A program made the position numbers and the translations under genes. A stretch of DNA of 64,000 nucleotides from Alentia gelatinosa (taxonomy: Eukaryota > Annelida > Polychaeta > Phyllodocida > Polynoidae): positions 5,984,044-6,048,043 of the forward strand of contig OX465592.1 of NCBI GenBank assembly GCA_950022655.1, written 5' to 3'. Below the pieces are notes generated by a model. It ran no database searches. It was not told the DNA's origin and was given only the letters and a program-made list of their open reading frames with translations. Below are positions 34,260-46,358 of this stretch, in pieces. Within the stretch, counting starts at the first letter, position 1. Each line of letters opens with the position of its first letter.

Positions 34260-34690
34260 ATTGATTTAGTCTAGTCAAATGTCATTGGGTGCAGCACATC
34301 AAATCCATGCCCTGTTTCCCCCCAAACCAAACCTGCATATAAAATTTCGTACCACACGGATCTCATGTAGTCACTATAAAGCTTCTCCATACTATAGAGG
34401 ACAAGAATTATGGAATCGGTTAGGGACAAATATTCGGAGTCTAGATTCTCATAAAGAATTCAAAAAAGAGGTGAAATTAATGTATTCAGTGTATGATTGG
34501 AATGCTTGTAACTAAATCAATGTAACTGATTTATTTCATCAATCATTATCATATTCACCTTTATATTTCCACATTAATCTCGATGTAAGTGGACCTTGCT
34601 TGTTTATTGGAATACCATACAGTGGAAGATCTAACCACCGTGTTAGAACTGTATGTATAATAATCAAAAAAAAAATTTAAAAAAACATCA
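34260..34690 (+). mobile_element. 5'-truncated LINE, C-terminal RT tail
   Basis: An open frame at 34279-34515 ends with a segment (RGQELWNRLGTNIRSLDSHK) typical of the last part of LINE reverse transcriptases. It is followed by a 3' UTR and an A-rich terminus (CAAAAAAAAAATTTAAAAAA, about 34666). The rest of the element is missing, as expected from incomplete reverse transcription. Confidence 0.7.
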
Positions 34691-35734
34691 CTAAGGCTGT
34701 GGTGCTTGTGGCAGGGGGGTGGGGTGAAGCTGTGTTATTCAGCTAATATGTGATATATAAATAACTCAGGTGGGTGAATCCCCTGCAATGTCATTTATGA
34801 TTATAGATAAGATAAGTCATCGACTTTTTTTTGTTTTGAGAATTTTTATTAGGGTACTTGCATTTGTTACAAATCACCAAATTCGGCAACATTGCCGTTC
34901 TTCCATTTGGGCCCTTTACAATAGCGGGAATAATAACATTACGTTCATACTTGGATCTTAGTTCAACAGTTCATTTTCTTCCTAAGTTTAGTATCGTTTA
35001 TGATAGGAGGATAATGTAATGGTATGCAATGAACAACATCAATAGGTTACAAACAAATTCTTGTAACGGTGAATAAAGTCAATGTATATCAAGGATCGAT
35101 GGATTTGTTACTTTGGACATTTCTGTGTCATAAACTTGTATAAATATAGATATAAATATGGAGGAACACAACTTCTGGCCACCATGGATATAACGATAGA
35201 AGGATACATTCAATATAGCTTATACAAGGATACAGAACGGCTGCATCTTCAGGAAGGAATAGCGTGGACATCTATAAGGATAAGGATCCCTAGTGTGCTT
35301 ATATATGCACGTATATACATGTTGTTATATGTTGTTATATATTCCACGGTCACTATGCTAGTTGTAGACACAATCTAGCTTTCAGTCCGCTGGTTACATT
35401 TTAGGCATATATGTCAACTTACAATTTTAATACCGACTTGTAACTAACATATACTTATAGTTAGGTTTCAGTTAGATCTAGTCGTAATCACAATCTAGAT
35501 CATGTTTGCGTTACTTATTTCGCATTTGTATTGGGGTGTCAATATAGTTTAGTAGTGTTTTTATACCTATTTGTATAGTAGTTCCTTTGTAATTACCTTA
35601 AAAATATGGTTTGTTCAGTCGTAATTAGGTTCATGTAGGCAGTTTGGGAAATTAAATTTAGTTTTAATCTTGAAGTCCTTTAGACTGCCTGTTTATAATC
35701 TGAAACCAGCACCATAGTACATACAAGGGAAATG
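34691..35734. other. Non-coding, no recognised feature
   Basis: Nothing supportable as a gene or clear repeat. Open frames at 34770-34961 and 35082-35378 are short and lack motifs. Confidence 0.4.
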
Positions 35735-35995
35735 GTACTATGTACATTACTATATACCTGTGGGCGAACGTCTATGAAATACTGCCTGCTGCAAGGGGTT
35801 CAGTATAAATAATGTTCGCTGCCGCCGTGACAGCGGGCCTAGGACTGTACAGTTAATAAACAGGCGTTTTAATCGAGTAGGAGGTATATAGTAATATGGC
35901 CCTCCCGCCTGCCGCGTCAGGCCATATTTTTTCATCAAATGACCTCGAACAGGCACCCGTACGGGCTCAGTAACCACGTTTTCTCATAATCATAA
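35735..35995. mobile_element. TATATACC-family MITE, second type
   Basis: It begins TACTATATACCTGTGGGCGA and ends GGGCTCAGTAACCACG followed by TTTTCTCATAAT. It is homologous along its length to 7090-7345. A hairpin TATGGCC...GGCCATA lies at 35898-35930. Confidence 0.7.
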
Positions 35996-36064
35996 CTGAC
36001 TAGGTAACAAGAATCAAGTTAGAAGTTATGAACAATTATGTAACATGCATTGACCAGATTCATT

Positions 36065-36400
36065 CTGAAATACAGTAAAACCCCACTTAAGGGGGCAACA
36101 TCTGTTCTGAGCAAGATGTACCTTTAAGCAACGTGTCCCCTAGAACAGGGTTTTCAGTCTGTTGATGGCTAGGCGATGTAGTACATAATGTGTATGATAA
36201 CTGTATACTGGAGCCTATGCAGGCCATTGCCTGGTGTCTAATTGTCTAGATGCCAGTGTACATGCCTCACACAGACACCATAAAAAAAGCAATCAAGATG
36301 ATCTGGAGTATTGTCCCCACACTGTTCCATCACATCTGATAAGGTGCCCCTCCAAGGTGACCCCTTAAGCAGGGTTAAGAAGCATTCTGTATACTTACTG
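36065..36400. mobile_element. Decayed pogo-like MITE material
   Basis: It starts TACAGTAAAACCCCACTTAA and carries internal pieces similar to 4009-4490, including AGGAGCCTATGCAGGCCATT and the phrase TGATCTGGAGTATTGTCC. The right end is degraded (CTTAAGCAGGGTT). Confidence 0.6.
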
Positions 36401-36849
36401 AAATCAGGTTAGACCCTAGTGGGGGACCATCATTGATTACATTTGCACCAAATGTGACCATATAAACGAAGCCATTGTTCCAACGAATTATTAAGCGATC
36501 ATCACCCTACTTTGGTGAACTGTAAAATGAAACAAAGAGACAGGAAATCAACAAATTTCCGTTGGCGTAGTTACAAAAACTTTGAAAGTTTTTTAGTAGG
36601 TCTCGACTGGGATCCCCACATCTGTGTGCATGCATCTAGCCTTGACCTACATAATATTTAAGACACCTTCAGGACTGCAGAAGATCACCACTACACATGT
36701 ACATTATACCAATATTGTAGAGTAGCAAACTGGTATAGATACAAGGGCGATATTGATACTACTATCTGAAGTATCTATAAGATTATGTGATATAAATACA
36801 TGTGAACAAATTGATACTTACTTTTAACTCCACCTCTCAGATGTCTTGT

Positions 36850-37210
36850 GTGTGTGGTCACCTCGCTGGTCATTAGTATTCTGCCGCCAAAACGAGGTTC
36901 GGTTGGTGTTGTGAATATAAACGTTTAAAACTAAACACTTAGTCAAAGATAGTGTGTAAAACCTAAACGGCTAAACACCTATTCACAAAGTGTTTAGGTG
37001 TGTAAGTTATAAGTGTTTAAAGTATCCGTACGAATGTTTAATTCTAATGGTGTTTGGATGCATGTGTTTAAATATTGTAAGTGTGCGAGAATTAAACAGT
37101 GTTTACACAATCTAGCGTGTATAACCAAACACACTTTTTACAGTGTACCCGGCGTATATGCAAAACCCTATAGTGTTTAACTTTAAAGTGTTTAGTATTA
37201 GGAAGTGTTT
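36850..37210. repeat. Dispersed repeat of about 300 bp, copy 1
   Basis: It starts near GTGGTCACCTCGCTGG, carries AAACTAAACACTTAGTC and CGGCTAAACACC, and ends ACCAAACACACTTTTTACAG. It is homologous to 39765-40055. GTGTTTA and TAAACAC are repeated many times inside, in both orientations. Confidence 0.7.
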
Positions 37211-38087
37211 TGATACAAAGTGTTTCACCTAATGAACTCATTAGATCTTATTATCATATGCCTATAAATAATAATTACAGTTATATTGAAGTTGTATAGA
37301 AAACTGTGACAAAGTACTTTGTTTTGAATACACATAGAGTTTATTGTCATATATCAAGATCACAACAACCAACCACAAACAAGGCAATACAAAGGACACT
37401 CATTGTTGGTGACACTCATATGTTGATGGGTGGGATATTGGATGGAGGCAGATTAATTGTTGAGCAGGCTGATTTGTAGTTGAGTTGTTGGCAGGTGGGC
37501 AGGTTATGGATGGGCAGGTTTTATGTTCATCAGTGGACAGGTTGATGGCTGAGTAAAGTGATGGATAGGTGGGTTGATGGGAAAGTTTACTAATATCTAA
37601 GAGACAAAATTAGTACCCCCCCCCTGGAAAAACTGAAATAAAATGAGTCGCTGTTCCATGCAAGTAACCAAAATAAGTGCACTGCCCCCATGAAAATACA
37701 AAAAATTACCAACCAACCTCAAAAGAGGCACCTGAAAAAACTTGCTCTTCCCCAATTTTTTCAAAATATCTGAAAAAATTGCTTACACCAATCCAATGAT
37801 TCTTTTTACAAAGGGCCCCCATAGAAAAAAGCTAAAATAAGTCCCTCCCCGACAGAGTAAGCAATATAAATCCCCCCACCCCCCCCCCCCCCCCCCCCAT
37901 GAAAATTAAAAAAAAAAAATTTATAAGAAGCCCCCCCCCCCCACCCCAGGAAATATCAAAGAGAGAAAGGATCTATATCCCATGAATATTTTTGAATTCC
38001 CCCTGGAAAAGTGAAAATAAATTTAGCCTGCCCCCCTCCAAGTTATCAAAATAAGTCCACTGCCACCATGAAAATACAAACACATCA
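37211..38087. repeat. Low-complexity flank of the 16-bp array
   Basis: Degenerate GTTGATGGGTGGG-type sequence at about 37415-37580 resembles decayed array units. A segment at about 37615-37712 (CCCTGGAAAAACTGAAATAA) recurs at about 38000-38082. Poly-C runs lie at 37874-37898 and 37931-37942. Confidence 0.55.
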
Positions 38088-39165
38088 CTAGATGGGTAGG
38101 CAGGTAGATAGGTAGGCAGGTAGATGGGTAGGCAGGTAGATGGGTAGGCAGGTAGTTGGGTAGGCAGGTAGATGAGTAGGCAGGTAGATGGGTAGGCAGG
38201 CAGATGGATGGGCAGGTAGATGGGTGGGCAGGTAGATGGGTAGGCAGGTAGATGGGTAGACAGGTAGATGAGTATGCAGGTAGATGGGTAGGCAGGTAGA
38301 TGGGTAGGCAGGTAGATGGGTGGGCAGGTAGATGGGTAGCTAGGTAGGTAGACGGGTAGGCAGGTAAATAGGTAGGTAGGTAGATGGGTAGGCAGGTAGA
38401 TGGGTAGGCAGGTGGACGGGTAGGCAGGTAGATGGGTAGGAAAGTAGATGGGAAGGCAGGTAGATGGGTAGGCAGGTAGATGGGTAGGCGGGTAGATGCG
38501 TAGGCGGGTAGATGGGTAGGCAGGTAGATAGGTAGGCGGGTAGATGGGTAGGCGGGTAGATGGGTGGGCAGGTAGATGGGTAAGCAGGCAGATGGGTAGG
38601 CAGGTAGATGGGTAGGCAGGTAGATGGGTAGGCGGGTAGATGGGTGAGCGGGTAGATGGATGGGTAGGTAGATGGGTGGGCAGGTAGATGGGTAGGCAGG
38701 TAGACGGGTAGGCAGGTAGATGGGTAGGCTGGTAGATGGGTAGGCAGGTAGATGGGTAGGCTGGTAGATGGGTAGGCAGGTAGATTGATGCACAGGTAGA
38801 TTAATAGGCAGGCATGTAGATGGGTAGGCGGATAGATGGGTGGGTGGGCAGGTAGATGGGTAGGCAGGTAGGTGTGTAGGCAGGTAGATGGGTAGGCAGG
38901 TAGACGGGTAGGCAGGTAGATGGGTAGGCAGGTAGATGGATAGGCGGGTAGATGGGTAGATGGGTAGGCCATTTGATAGGTAGATGGGTAAATGGGTAGA
39001 TGGATAGATGTGTAGGCAGGTAGATGGGTAGGCAGGTAGATGGGTAGGCAGATAGATGGGTAGGCAGGTAGATGGGTAGGCGGGTAGATGGGTGGGTAGG
39101 TAGATGGGTAGGCAGGTAGATGAGTAGGTAAGTAGATGGGTAGAAGATGGGAAGTCAGGTAAGGT
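38088..39165. repeat. 16-bp minisatellite, about 67 copies
   Basis: The unit is TAGGCAGGTAGATGGG with variants. Because 16 is not a multiple of 3, every frame reads the same 16-residue cycle. That explains the long open frames of 417 and 210 codons on the minus strand (LPIYLPTHLPAYPSTC cycle). They are artefacts of the repeat. Confidence 0.95.
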
Positions 39166-39764
39166 GGATAGATACATCCTACGTGTTAGCGCCTTGACCC
39201 TGTCTTGGAGGCCCGGCCATACCACTGTCCCTCGCCGGGAACAACGTGTATATATACTCGTTGCCGGGACTAACACCTAGTTGGTCTAGGGACCAACTGG
39301 CCCGGGACTCCGGTCAATCTCACTCTCTGTGGCACTGCGGTGTATGTACTGGTTTGGCAGTCTTGTGCACCTGCAAACACAATACATTATTAGATAAATT
39401 GTACAAGATGTGTTCACTCTCAACCCATGGCAAATCTTAGCAAATAATACTGAGATTCTGGAATATGTGGTAACCCCACATAGGTGTGAAAGCGGAAACA
39501 ATGGGCTGACTGGGGTAAGTAGCTGTCAAAACAATACCACCTGATAGCTGTAGGTCCGGCCGTGTATGTGAATGCTACTTTTGCTTGACCTGCATAATAT
39601 GCTACTTTCTTACCTTGTATGTGTATATGTGAAGTATATATACATGTATGTCAGATATTTTCTCATTGCATATTTCCCACCAATAATTTAGCATCTTGGA
39701 AGCAATAATCAGGTGAAATAATAAATAATAGCTCTGATACTTGCCATTTTGTGTTGGGAATGCG
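39166..39764. other. Non-coding, no recognised feature
   Basis: Unique-looking sequence between the array and the second dispersed repeat. Short open frames on both strands lack motifs. Confidence 0.4.
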
Positions 39765-40055
39765 GAAGTCGTTGTGGCCACCTCGCTGGGAATAAGTGTG
39801 CTGCCATCAAAACGAGGCCGGGAGGGATACACACTAATATGTGTAAAACTAAACACTTAGTCTGTAAACGCTAAACGGCTAAACATTTAGGAGCAAAGTG
39901 TTTAGGTGTGTAAAAAATAAGCGTTTAAGTAGAAGAACAAGTGTTTGAAATCGAGTGGTGTTTAGATACATGTGTGTAGATATTGTAAGCGTGCGGGAAT
40001 TAAACGGTGTTTAGAGAGTCTGGTGTGTATAACCAAACACACTTTTTACAGTGTA
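39765..40055. repeat. Dispersed repeat of about 300 bp, copy 2
   Basis: Same order of blocks as 36850-37150, including GTGGCCACCTCGCTGG, CAAAACGAGG, AAACTAAACACTTAGTC and ACCAAACACACTTTTTACAG. The two direct copies flank the 16-bp array. Confidence 0.7.
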
Positions 40056-40116
40056 GTGACCCGAGCTTTGTTAAAATGCCATACGCTTAAACTCTATTGT
40101 GGGATTGGTTTCAGCC

Positions 40117-40454
40117 TGGTTCCCACTAAGCGATTTTGGGGCATCCAGAGGGCACCCGTCGCCGAGTATCAGCCAAAATTTCTAGGTATTTGCTGAGTCG
40201 CCAAGTGGCAATGCAAAATAGCAAAATGGTGACTATTGCCTTACCCCTTATTGTTCGGGCTTGAGTCGGCGACTGAAAGGGCACCAGTCTCTCGTGATTC
40301 AATTTAAAACATGTTTGAAATATATCTGGGCATATTCACTGACCCCCTAGACTGAGTCGCCGACTATGTTCTCCAACCCATTGTGCAACTGGCATTTCCC
40401 GGTGATTTTGCCTGGCAATAGTCTCAGGGGCAAGAATCGCCAAGTGGGAATGGC
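40117..40454. mobile_element. Foldback element of about 340 bp
   Basis: The left end TTCCCACTAAGCGATTTTGG is complementary, with mismatches, to the right end CAAGAATCGCCAAGTGGGAA. Several GTCGCC/GGCGAC motifs occur between. No coding sequence. Confidence 0.65.
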
Positions 40455-40493
40455 CCTGAAGATACCATTTCACATCACATAATATAGATCTAT

Positions 40494-40658
40494 GGGGCCA
40501 TCCATAAAGTACGTACGCACTGAGGTGGGGTGGGGGGGTCAAAATTTTTGGAAATTTTGCGTATGCTCCCTCTTTGTTCTATTGCGTACAAGATTGGTAG
40601 AGGGGGTGGGGGGTCAAAAATTTCAGAAATTCTGCATACGTACTTTATGGATGGCCCC
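40494..40658. mobile_element. 165-bp MITE with GGGGCCATCC ends
   Basis: The terminal inverted repeats are GGGGCCATCCATAAAGTACG and CGTACTTTATGGATGGCCCC. They are flanked on both sides by TAT (40491-40493 and 40659-40661). The superfamily is not assigned. Confidence 0.8.
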
Positions 40659-41399
40659 TATGAATTAGAACACTATCATTATACCTTAAATTATCATTTC
40701 TACATATATCAATGAGGAGAGCTATACATCAGACTGATTTATTTTGATGATTGTATATAGGTCATTATAGAAAACCAAATTGTTGGTAGTTATGCACAAT
40801 GTGCAGTAATAGATATGAAAATATAAATCTTCTCTTTAAATTTTTTATGTAAGAGTTATTGTTAAAATCTTTTGTTTGATGGCAGTTGAACAAGGTGGCT
40901 ACCACAACAATAGGCTTTTTTTCCACAGGCTGGTGTCACACAATATCTACGTGGTTACACAAAGCCTGCAGCCAAACATGCCCCTGGCAACGTATCCTTT
41001 ATCATTGGATCACTGAGTGTATAAAAGTAATGCATTTATTTTTCCTGTGTACATTATTTCCAGAGAAATAATAATGATTGCATCGTATTATATGGTATTC
41101 TAGCTCAAATCTGGTATGTCTTACATGCATATTGCGTCAATAATACCTTAGATATAGCTTAGATAACACAGGTACACCAAAACTGGATACACAATGATAC
41201 ATTGGAAGGCCTAGCTACCATATGCTTATCTTCTTCCAAATCAAAACCAAGACAAGTTCCAACTATGACGTCTAGACAACCCAGACTCGTTGATACAATG
41301 CCCTTGACTGTTCCAGAAGTCTAATCTGTGAAAAAAAAACCACTCCTGTAATCACACCCACCGTTCACACTCTAGCTGTGAATGCTGTATATCTCTAAA
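40659..41399. repeat. Non-coding; diverged copy of the 355-665 segment
   Basis: About 41080-41390 repeats, with divergence, the segment at 355-665 (TCGTATTATATGGTATTC, then AGATAACACAG, then a CACCGT block). No exon is seen. Confidence 0.5.
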
Positions 41400-41810
41400 T
41401 GAATGTGGGCAGACTCGGCCGTGTTTGTCCGAGCGCCGGCCTAACGAAGGAACTCACCGTTAGGTGGCGTTGAACGGAAACGCCTGTATTGAGCATGTCA
41501 CTGTTCCTGCCTGTTCGATGGTGTCTCCAGGTATGTAATCATTCATATATTCAGTTTTGTGTACAGACCGTCACCCTCATTGGTCGGTTTGGTCAGCTGA
41601 CCATTTTCCGGGATTTTTATTGGTTGTGTGTGTTCAGACAAAGAGAGGTGGGGAAACCTATTAACCTATGCATATCAAGCTTCTTTCTCTGCTATAGACC
41701 CTCTTCACACTGGCGCCATCTTGTAATGGCCGCCTATGTAGGTCACACGAAAACGAGGCGTGCGACGTTACTCCTGAGCGTTTGGTATAGAAAAAACTGT
41801 TTTTTCTAAC
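41400..41810. promoter_or_regulatory. CpG- and YY1-bearing region, possible promoter or 5' exon
   Basis: CG-rich sequence at 41410-41490 precedes an ATG at 41489 whose frame runs to GGTGTCTCCAG|GTATGT, a good plus-strand donor at about 41531. At about 41712 GCGCCATCTTG is a YY1-type motif on the minus strand (AAGATGGCGC). No downstream exon is recognised, so this may be an unknown gene start or chance. Confidence 0.25.
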
Positions 41811-43189
41811 TCGGAAAAAGGAAATATTAAAACATGTTACCTTCCTACATTCACAGTGATTTTATGAAAAATCTATGGCGATGACCTATAGAAATAACCA
41901 TCCTATCTTCTTAGATACTTCAAGATGATTAAAAATGATACCTATGTTGTCATGCTGTGGTAGATATTTCCTGAGGAAATTACTCATCAAAATAGTCAAA
42001 ACATAGTGTTGAAAGTTGGTACATTTGGACCAAGTGTCATTTATCCTTGCAGTCTTGTTTCCCTTAAAGTGACAACCACAGTCACTTCTCCAATAATTAA
42101 TATAGGGTAGACCACTGCTGTTATTATCATCATTATCAATAAAATCACAAACTAGAAAAAAAGATTTAAGATAATAGAAAATATGTAGTAACAAAGTAAA
42201 ATGTAAACCAAAACTAAAACAAAAAAAAGACCAGTGATTATGAATGGAAGGAGATGAGTGTGAATATAACATTAACAAGCATCTGAAATCTCATTTTTCA
42301 TAGAATAAAACATTTTCCAACTAAAAAAAATAATGTGGCAGAATGCAGTGTTTTCACACCTTGCCCCAGATGTCAAGACTCTCCACTCAGGTGTTATGCC
42401 TCAGGAGGTGTAATATAATAGCAAACTGTGAAAAACGATGGGCTCTGTCTGTAAATTTAAGCCTTTATACATAGGCACCCACTGCACTGTGAAGCCACAC
42501 TAGGTCGCACGCCTCTTTTTCGATTAGCACAGTGAAGCTGGTTTTGGGCGAGTAGTGCACGGTTATATAACACCAGCTCAACCCGTTATTACAGCGATTG
42601 ACGGGCCACGCTTATGTGCAAGAGGTGAATGGAACTACGGCTACTGGTGGTGCCATAGACCCTATTGAGGTATCCCAGAATTCAGTCTATTCACAAGTTC
42701 CGGTTTTCGCTGGTTACCGACGTTGTATGGTGATAGACCCTTTACCCGTAACTCAGAATTAATGCAGATTAACGGTTTTCAGAAATCTTCAAATTGAATT
42801 TCTGATGCCAGAAAGCGAAATTTCAGCTATTTCTACATGGAAATCCGAAATTATATTCAGTTTCTCCAATTATAAATCAGAAAACCGGTTCATGTTGTCG
42901 TAGTGTGGCTAGTCAGGAGCGGAACTTTGCCTTACCCGGGGCGATAATAGGGAGTTTAGTAACCTCTGGAGGCTCTATGTGTTAAAGTTTACTTTATTTA
43001 CACTTGTATATTTATTTAATTTTATGTGGAAGGATCACTATGAACAGGAGATGTCTTTATACCAAATCATATGGAGAGCTTATATATTCAAATGAGATTT
43101 AACTGACTAATTCAGTGACAACCTGTTGTAACGTTGTAGGGCATAGCCAAAAAAAACAAAGGAAATAAGAATAAATTGTCATCTACCTC
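41811..43189. other. Non-coding, no recognised feature
   Basis: A 130-codon minus-strand open frame at 41886-42278 is low-complexity and hydrophobic, with no motif. Nothing else is supported. Confidence 0.4.
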
Positions 43190-43625
43190 ATGTTATAAAA
43201 TGGTGGAATTTAGACAACAAAAATTGGAAGAAAGAAATTGCAACTGAAAGAAAGCTTAGAAATAAGATAAAAGTGAAAAAACCGAATCTGTATAAGTACA
43301 AAAGCTCACCACTATATATCGGTAGTACTCTATGGGATAGATTGTCCCCGCAGACAGAACTTAAGCATGGGGAGCACTTTTAAAGCAAAAGATAAAGAGG
43401 AAATGCATAGATTCATGTGAATTATTACCCTCATACCCACCTGTATTGTCTTTTGTATGTGTCCTGCATACGGTTTGTGTGATGTATTGTGTGCCTGTTA
43501 TAGACAGACTGTATAATCCTTTACAAACGTTGAACCTGAGAGATGGAACATCAATGTCGTCGTGCATTGAATAGCAACAATGCATTGAATTACAATCAAT
43601 ATCAGTGTCTCATATGTGTGATACG
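43190..43625 (+). mobile_element. LINE 3' fragment with RT tail
   Basis: Read in shifted plus frames, about 43195-43375 gives a typical LINE C-terminal segment (SSPLYIGSTLWDRLSPQTE). It differs from the copies at 33.1 and 34.4 kb. A 3' UTR follows, ending in a short GCATTGAATAGCAACAAT-type repeat. Frameshifts make it a dead fragment. Confidence 0.6.
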
Positions 43626-43633
43626 TGGCTTAA

Positions 43634-43804
43634 GCACCAGATCCACTAAGGTGACCAAGCGAATGCGTCTGCGATCCATGCGTCTGTACAAATCCCATGC
43701 GATGATATTCAATATATTGAATATTGTCGCAAGGCATTTGCATGTTCATGCGAACGTCTGCGAACCCAAATTCGCATTGAAAATCGCCTTAGTGGATCTG
43801 GCGC
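43634..43804. mobile_element. 171-bp MITE with TTAA target duplication
   Basis: The ends GCACCAGATCCACTAAGG and CCTTAGTGGATCTGGCGC form the terminal inverted repeat, with TTAA at 43630-43633 and 43805-43808. TTAA duplication is typical of piggyBac-type transposition. A palindrome (ATTCAATATATTGAAT) marks the centre. Confidence 0.8.
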
Positions 43805-43864
43805 TTAACAGCTTTAGCGACTGCTACTACTGCATTTTTGTGAAAAGATGTTTGTGACATTATT

Positions 43865-44230
43865 GTTGACATCATCATATTAAATTTTCAGAAAATTGAC
43901 ATGGGTTTTAATTTTCAAGCCATTGTTCGATATGCCTTTAATCTCATCCCTGGTATTTTTGTCCCATAGGCTTTACATTGGGAACACGTTCTCCATGCCC
44001 CTATGAGTATTGCAGTCCGTTCTCCATGGTCTATATCCTGTGTGTTGTCAATTCTTTTAATGTGCACAGGAGAACTCGTTTGAACGCTACACAATATTTC
44101 GCCTTGTTCATATCAGCCCGCATCAAACTCATGGAGAATAAAGACTTTGACCAAAACTTGTTGGTTTCTTCTTTAATACCTACTTCTCCCTGATACTAGC
44201 TGGTGGTGTGTTGGCTATCGAATCTAAAAA
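43865..44230. repeat. Fragments of two dispersed repeats
   Basis: 43865-43945 is a partial copy of the 330-bp repeat (ATTGACATGGGTTTTAATTT). 43950-44035 (CCCATAGGCTTTACATTG, TTCTCCATG) resembles 53960-54060. A long frame at 43978-44193 is unsupported. Confidence 0.5.
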
Positions 44231-44619
44231 GTATATTTTGTCACAGTGTCACTCACAACAATTTACTCTCAATTTCATCCGTCCACTCACTCCTCTTTTA
44301 TCATCACTCCATCTTTTCATCCACATACATTTTCTATATTTCATGATACAATATTTTAATAAATTTCCCTTTTCTTTTTATTAATATCAACTTAAATTGT
44401 TATCTTCAAATTGGCATTTGATAGAAACATACATTTCATACAGATTCATATAACATCAATAATTTCTATATCTCACTCGAATTCAACTCTTCTTTGGTCA
44501 CCAGGGGTCTGTTGAATAACCAAGGATCCTACACATAGACCCTTTTCTGTATGCCATAGACAGCCAGGGATATGTGGGTCAACTTTATTCAACACGTATG
44601 GACGGATAAGTTTGTCTTA

Positions 44620-44887
44620 AGTGCTTATTCCCCCAACACACAAGATGTAGCGAGATTAGTCCCGACTTGGTGGTCTTGCTATATTGGGCTAGGTTTGAAT
44701 AATCGCGTGCCTCTTTTTCGCGATGTTTCTTGAGTTGTCGCAGTGGTGGAGCACCAAAACATACACCCGTCACCACATGGCTACGTTTTGTGGCAACAGA
44801 AGTAAGACATTTTGCGACACTGTAAGATATAACAAGATACACCAAGACATAACAGGGCAAATTCATCGTGTTGGTGGAACCAGCCCT
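44620..44887. mobile_element. Harbinger-like MITE, copy B, 268 bp
   Basis: The left end AGTGCTTATTCCCCCAACAC and right end GTTGGTGGAACCAGCCCT are inverted repeats. They are flanked by TTA at 44617-44619 and 44888-44890. A 3-bp TTA duplication is characteristic of PIF/Harbinger elements. No transposase is encoded. Confidence 0.8.
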
Positions 44888-45109
44888 TTAGCAAACAAAC
44901 TTGAATATTATCAAAGGATAACCCTTGTACAAGGTACAGAAAAGTGTCGCTATGGAAGATCCTAGATCATTCAACGCGCCCCAGGAATGCATGTAAAGTG
45001 TGACATGCATGTCTCACAGAGGTGTGATGGTATTCGTCCCTTCACAAACTGACATCCATCTTGTATGGGTTTGACATGTCTGATTGTGACATGAGGCATA
45101 AATTCCATA

Positions 45110-45560
45110 TGGACTTTGTTTACTTATGCCGTTATATATGGAGATATGTCTAGTTTAGCTGAATGGAATCTGTTCACAGTTATTTAAGAAAAGATATAAT
45201 TCGGACACACTATGACTTTTTATTATCATATACCTGGAAATCATTACAGCTCACTAAATAGTAGAATGAAAGTGATCACGTGGTACAGAGGGAGGTATGA
45301 ACATTGTTTCGTCAATCAGAGACGAACGGAATTAGTCCTCCTGGTCAGTAAAAAATATAACCTTCGCCTAGAGGAATATAATAATAAGAGAAAACGTGGT
45401 TGATGAGCCCAGAAGGATGACTATTCGATGTCTTTTGTCCCATATTCACTTTCTAAGACATCAGTTCATAGCCGTTCATTACAGGCTCAGTGCGCCCGAA
45501 TATTATTCATACGCCACCCCTATCAACGAGAATACTGTATCCCGGTTATATGTTTATATT
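45110..45560. mobile_element. TATATACC-family MITE remnants
   Basis: TATGGAGATATGTCTAG (45138) through TTCGGACACACTATGAC (about 45214) is a decayed hairpin module like 63445-63585. TATCATATACCTGGAAAT (45225) to GAATATAATAATAAGAG (45390) matches 60460-60650. AAACGTGGTTGATGAGCCC is the reverse of the 7.3-kb end. Confidence 0.6.
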
Positions 45561-46358
45561 CGAAGGCATTATGCTAAAAAGATAGGTTGTATCCGAGAAA
45601 TTTGATTCACTGCAGATAGGTTTGTAGTTTCCTTGTATAGCATTGCATCTAATGTCTAATGCTTAGTCCCTGTACATGTGTTACTGTTATCATGACACAC
45701 CCACTATAAGCTGCTGCTATCTGTGAGCAACTCTAACAACTACTCATGTATGACCTCTATGTGATATTTCTAGGAACAGTGTCTTGTGACATACTTCTCT
45801 CTCCCTGTCCATAGCCTTGGTACCATGAAGAGATAGGAATAGATGCTGCCATATTATGTTAAAGACACAGATGAATGACAGCAGTAGCATCAGTTAGAGA
45901 GCATTCAATAATGATGGCTGGCGGTGCACAGCTTTTAGGGGGGAGAGCCCAACTTTTTTGGGGCTCACCAGTTGCCAGGGCATATTATGTTCCAATTTTT
46001 CTATTGAGAAGCATGTGTGCACTTTCCCTTGGCCTAACTGATCAAGCTCATCCTGGGTATCACTCCGCAAGGCGTGTTCCTTAGTTACAATCAATACGCT
46101 GGTGCTCATGTGTTAACACTGAGTAACCATGTAGTGCAACATCTCGATGTAGAAATTATTCCGCAGCCAGATGTCATTGCAATAACCTGCAATGAAGCTT
46201 ATGACACCTGATAGTAACATTGGTGGAGAACTCCTAGATACTCGGTACCATCTCCAACAAGCACTCTAGCGAACAGCTCTCGCAGCTACCTGTGTTAGAC
46301 AAGGATCTGATAGTAACGGTCAGCTCCACGTAAGAACACCAAATGGCACCCGCCACCC
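45561..46358. other. 3' flank of MyD88, non-coding
   Basis: No exon is recognised. The lower part is presumably MyD88 3' UTR; no convincing polyadenylation signal was picked out. Confidence 0.4.

Noticed and set aside
38023..39276. 417-codon minus-strand frame with LPIYLPTHLPAYPSTC cycles (and a 210-codon partner)
   Set aside because: The 16-bp repeat is open in several frames and gives the same peptide cycle in each; no codon-level constraint and no domain.
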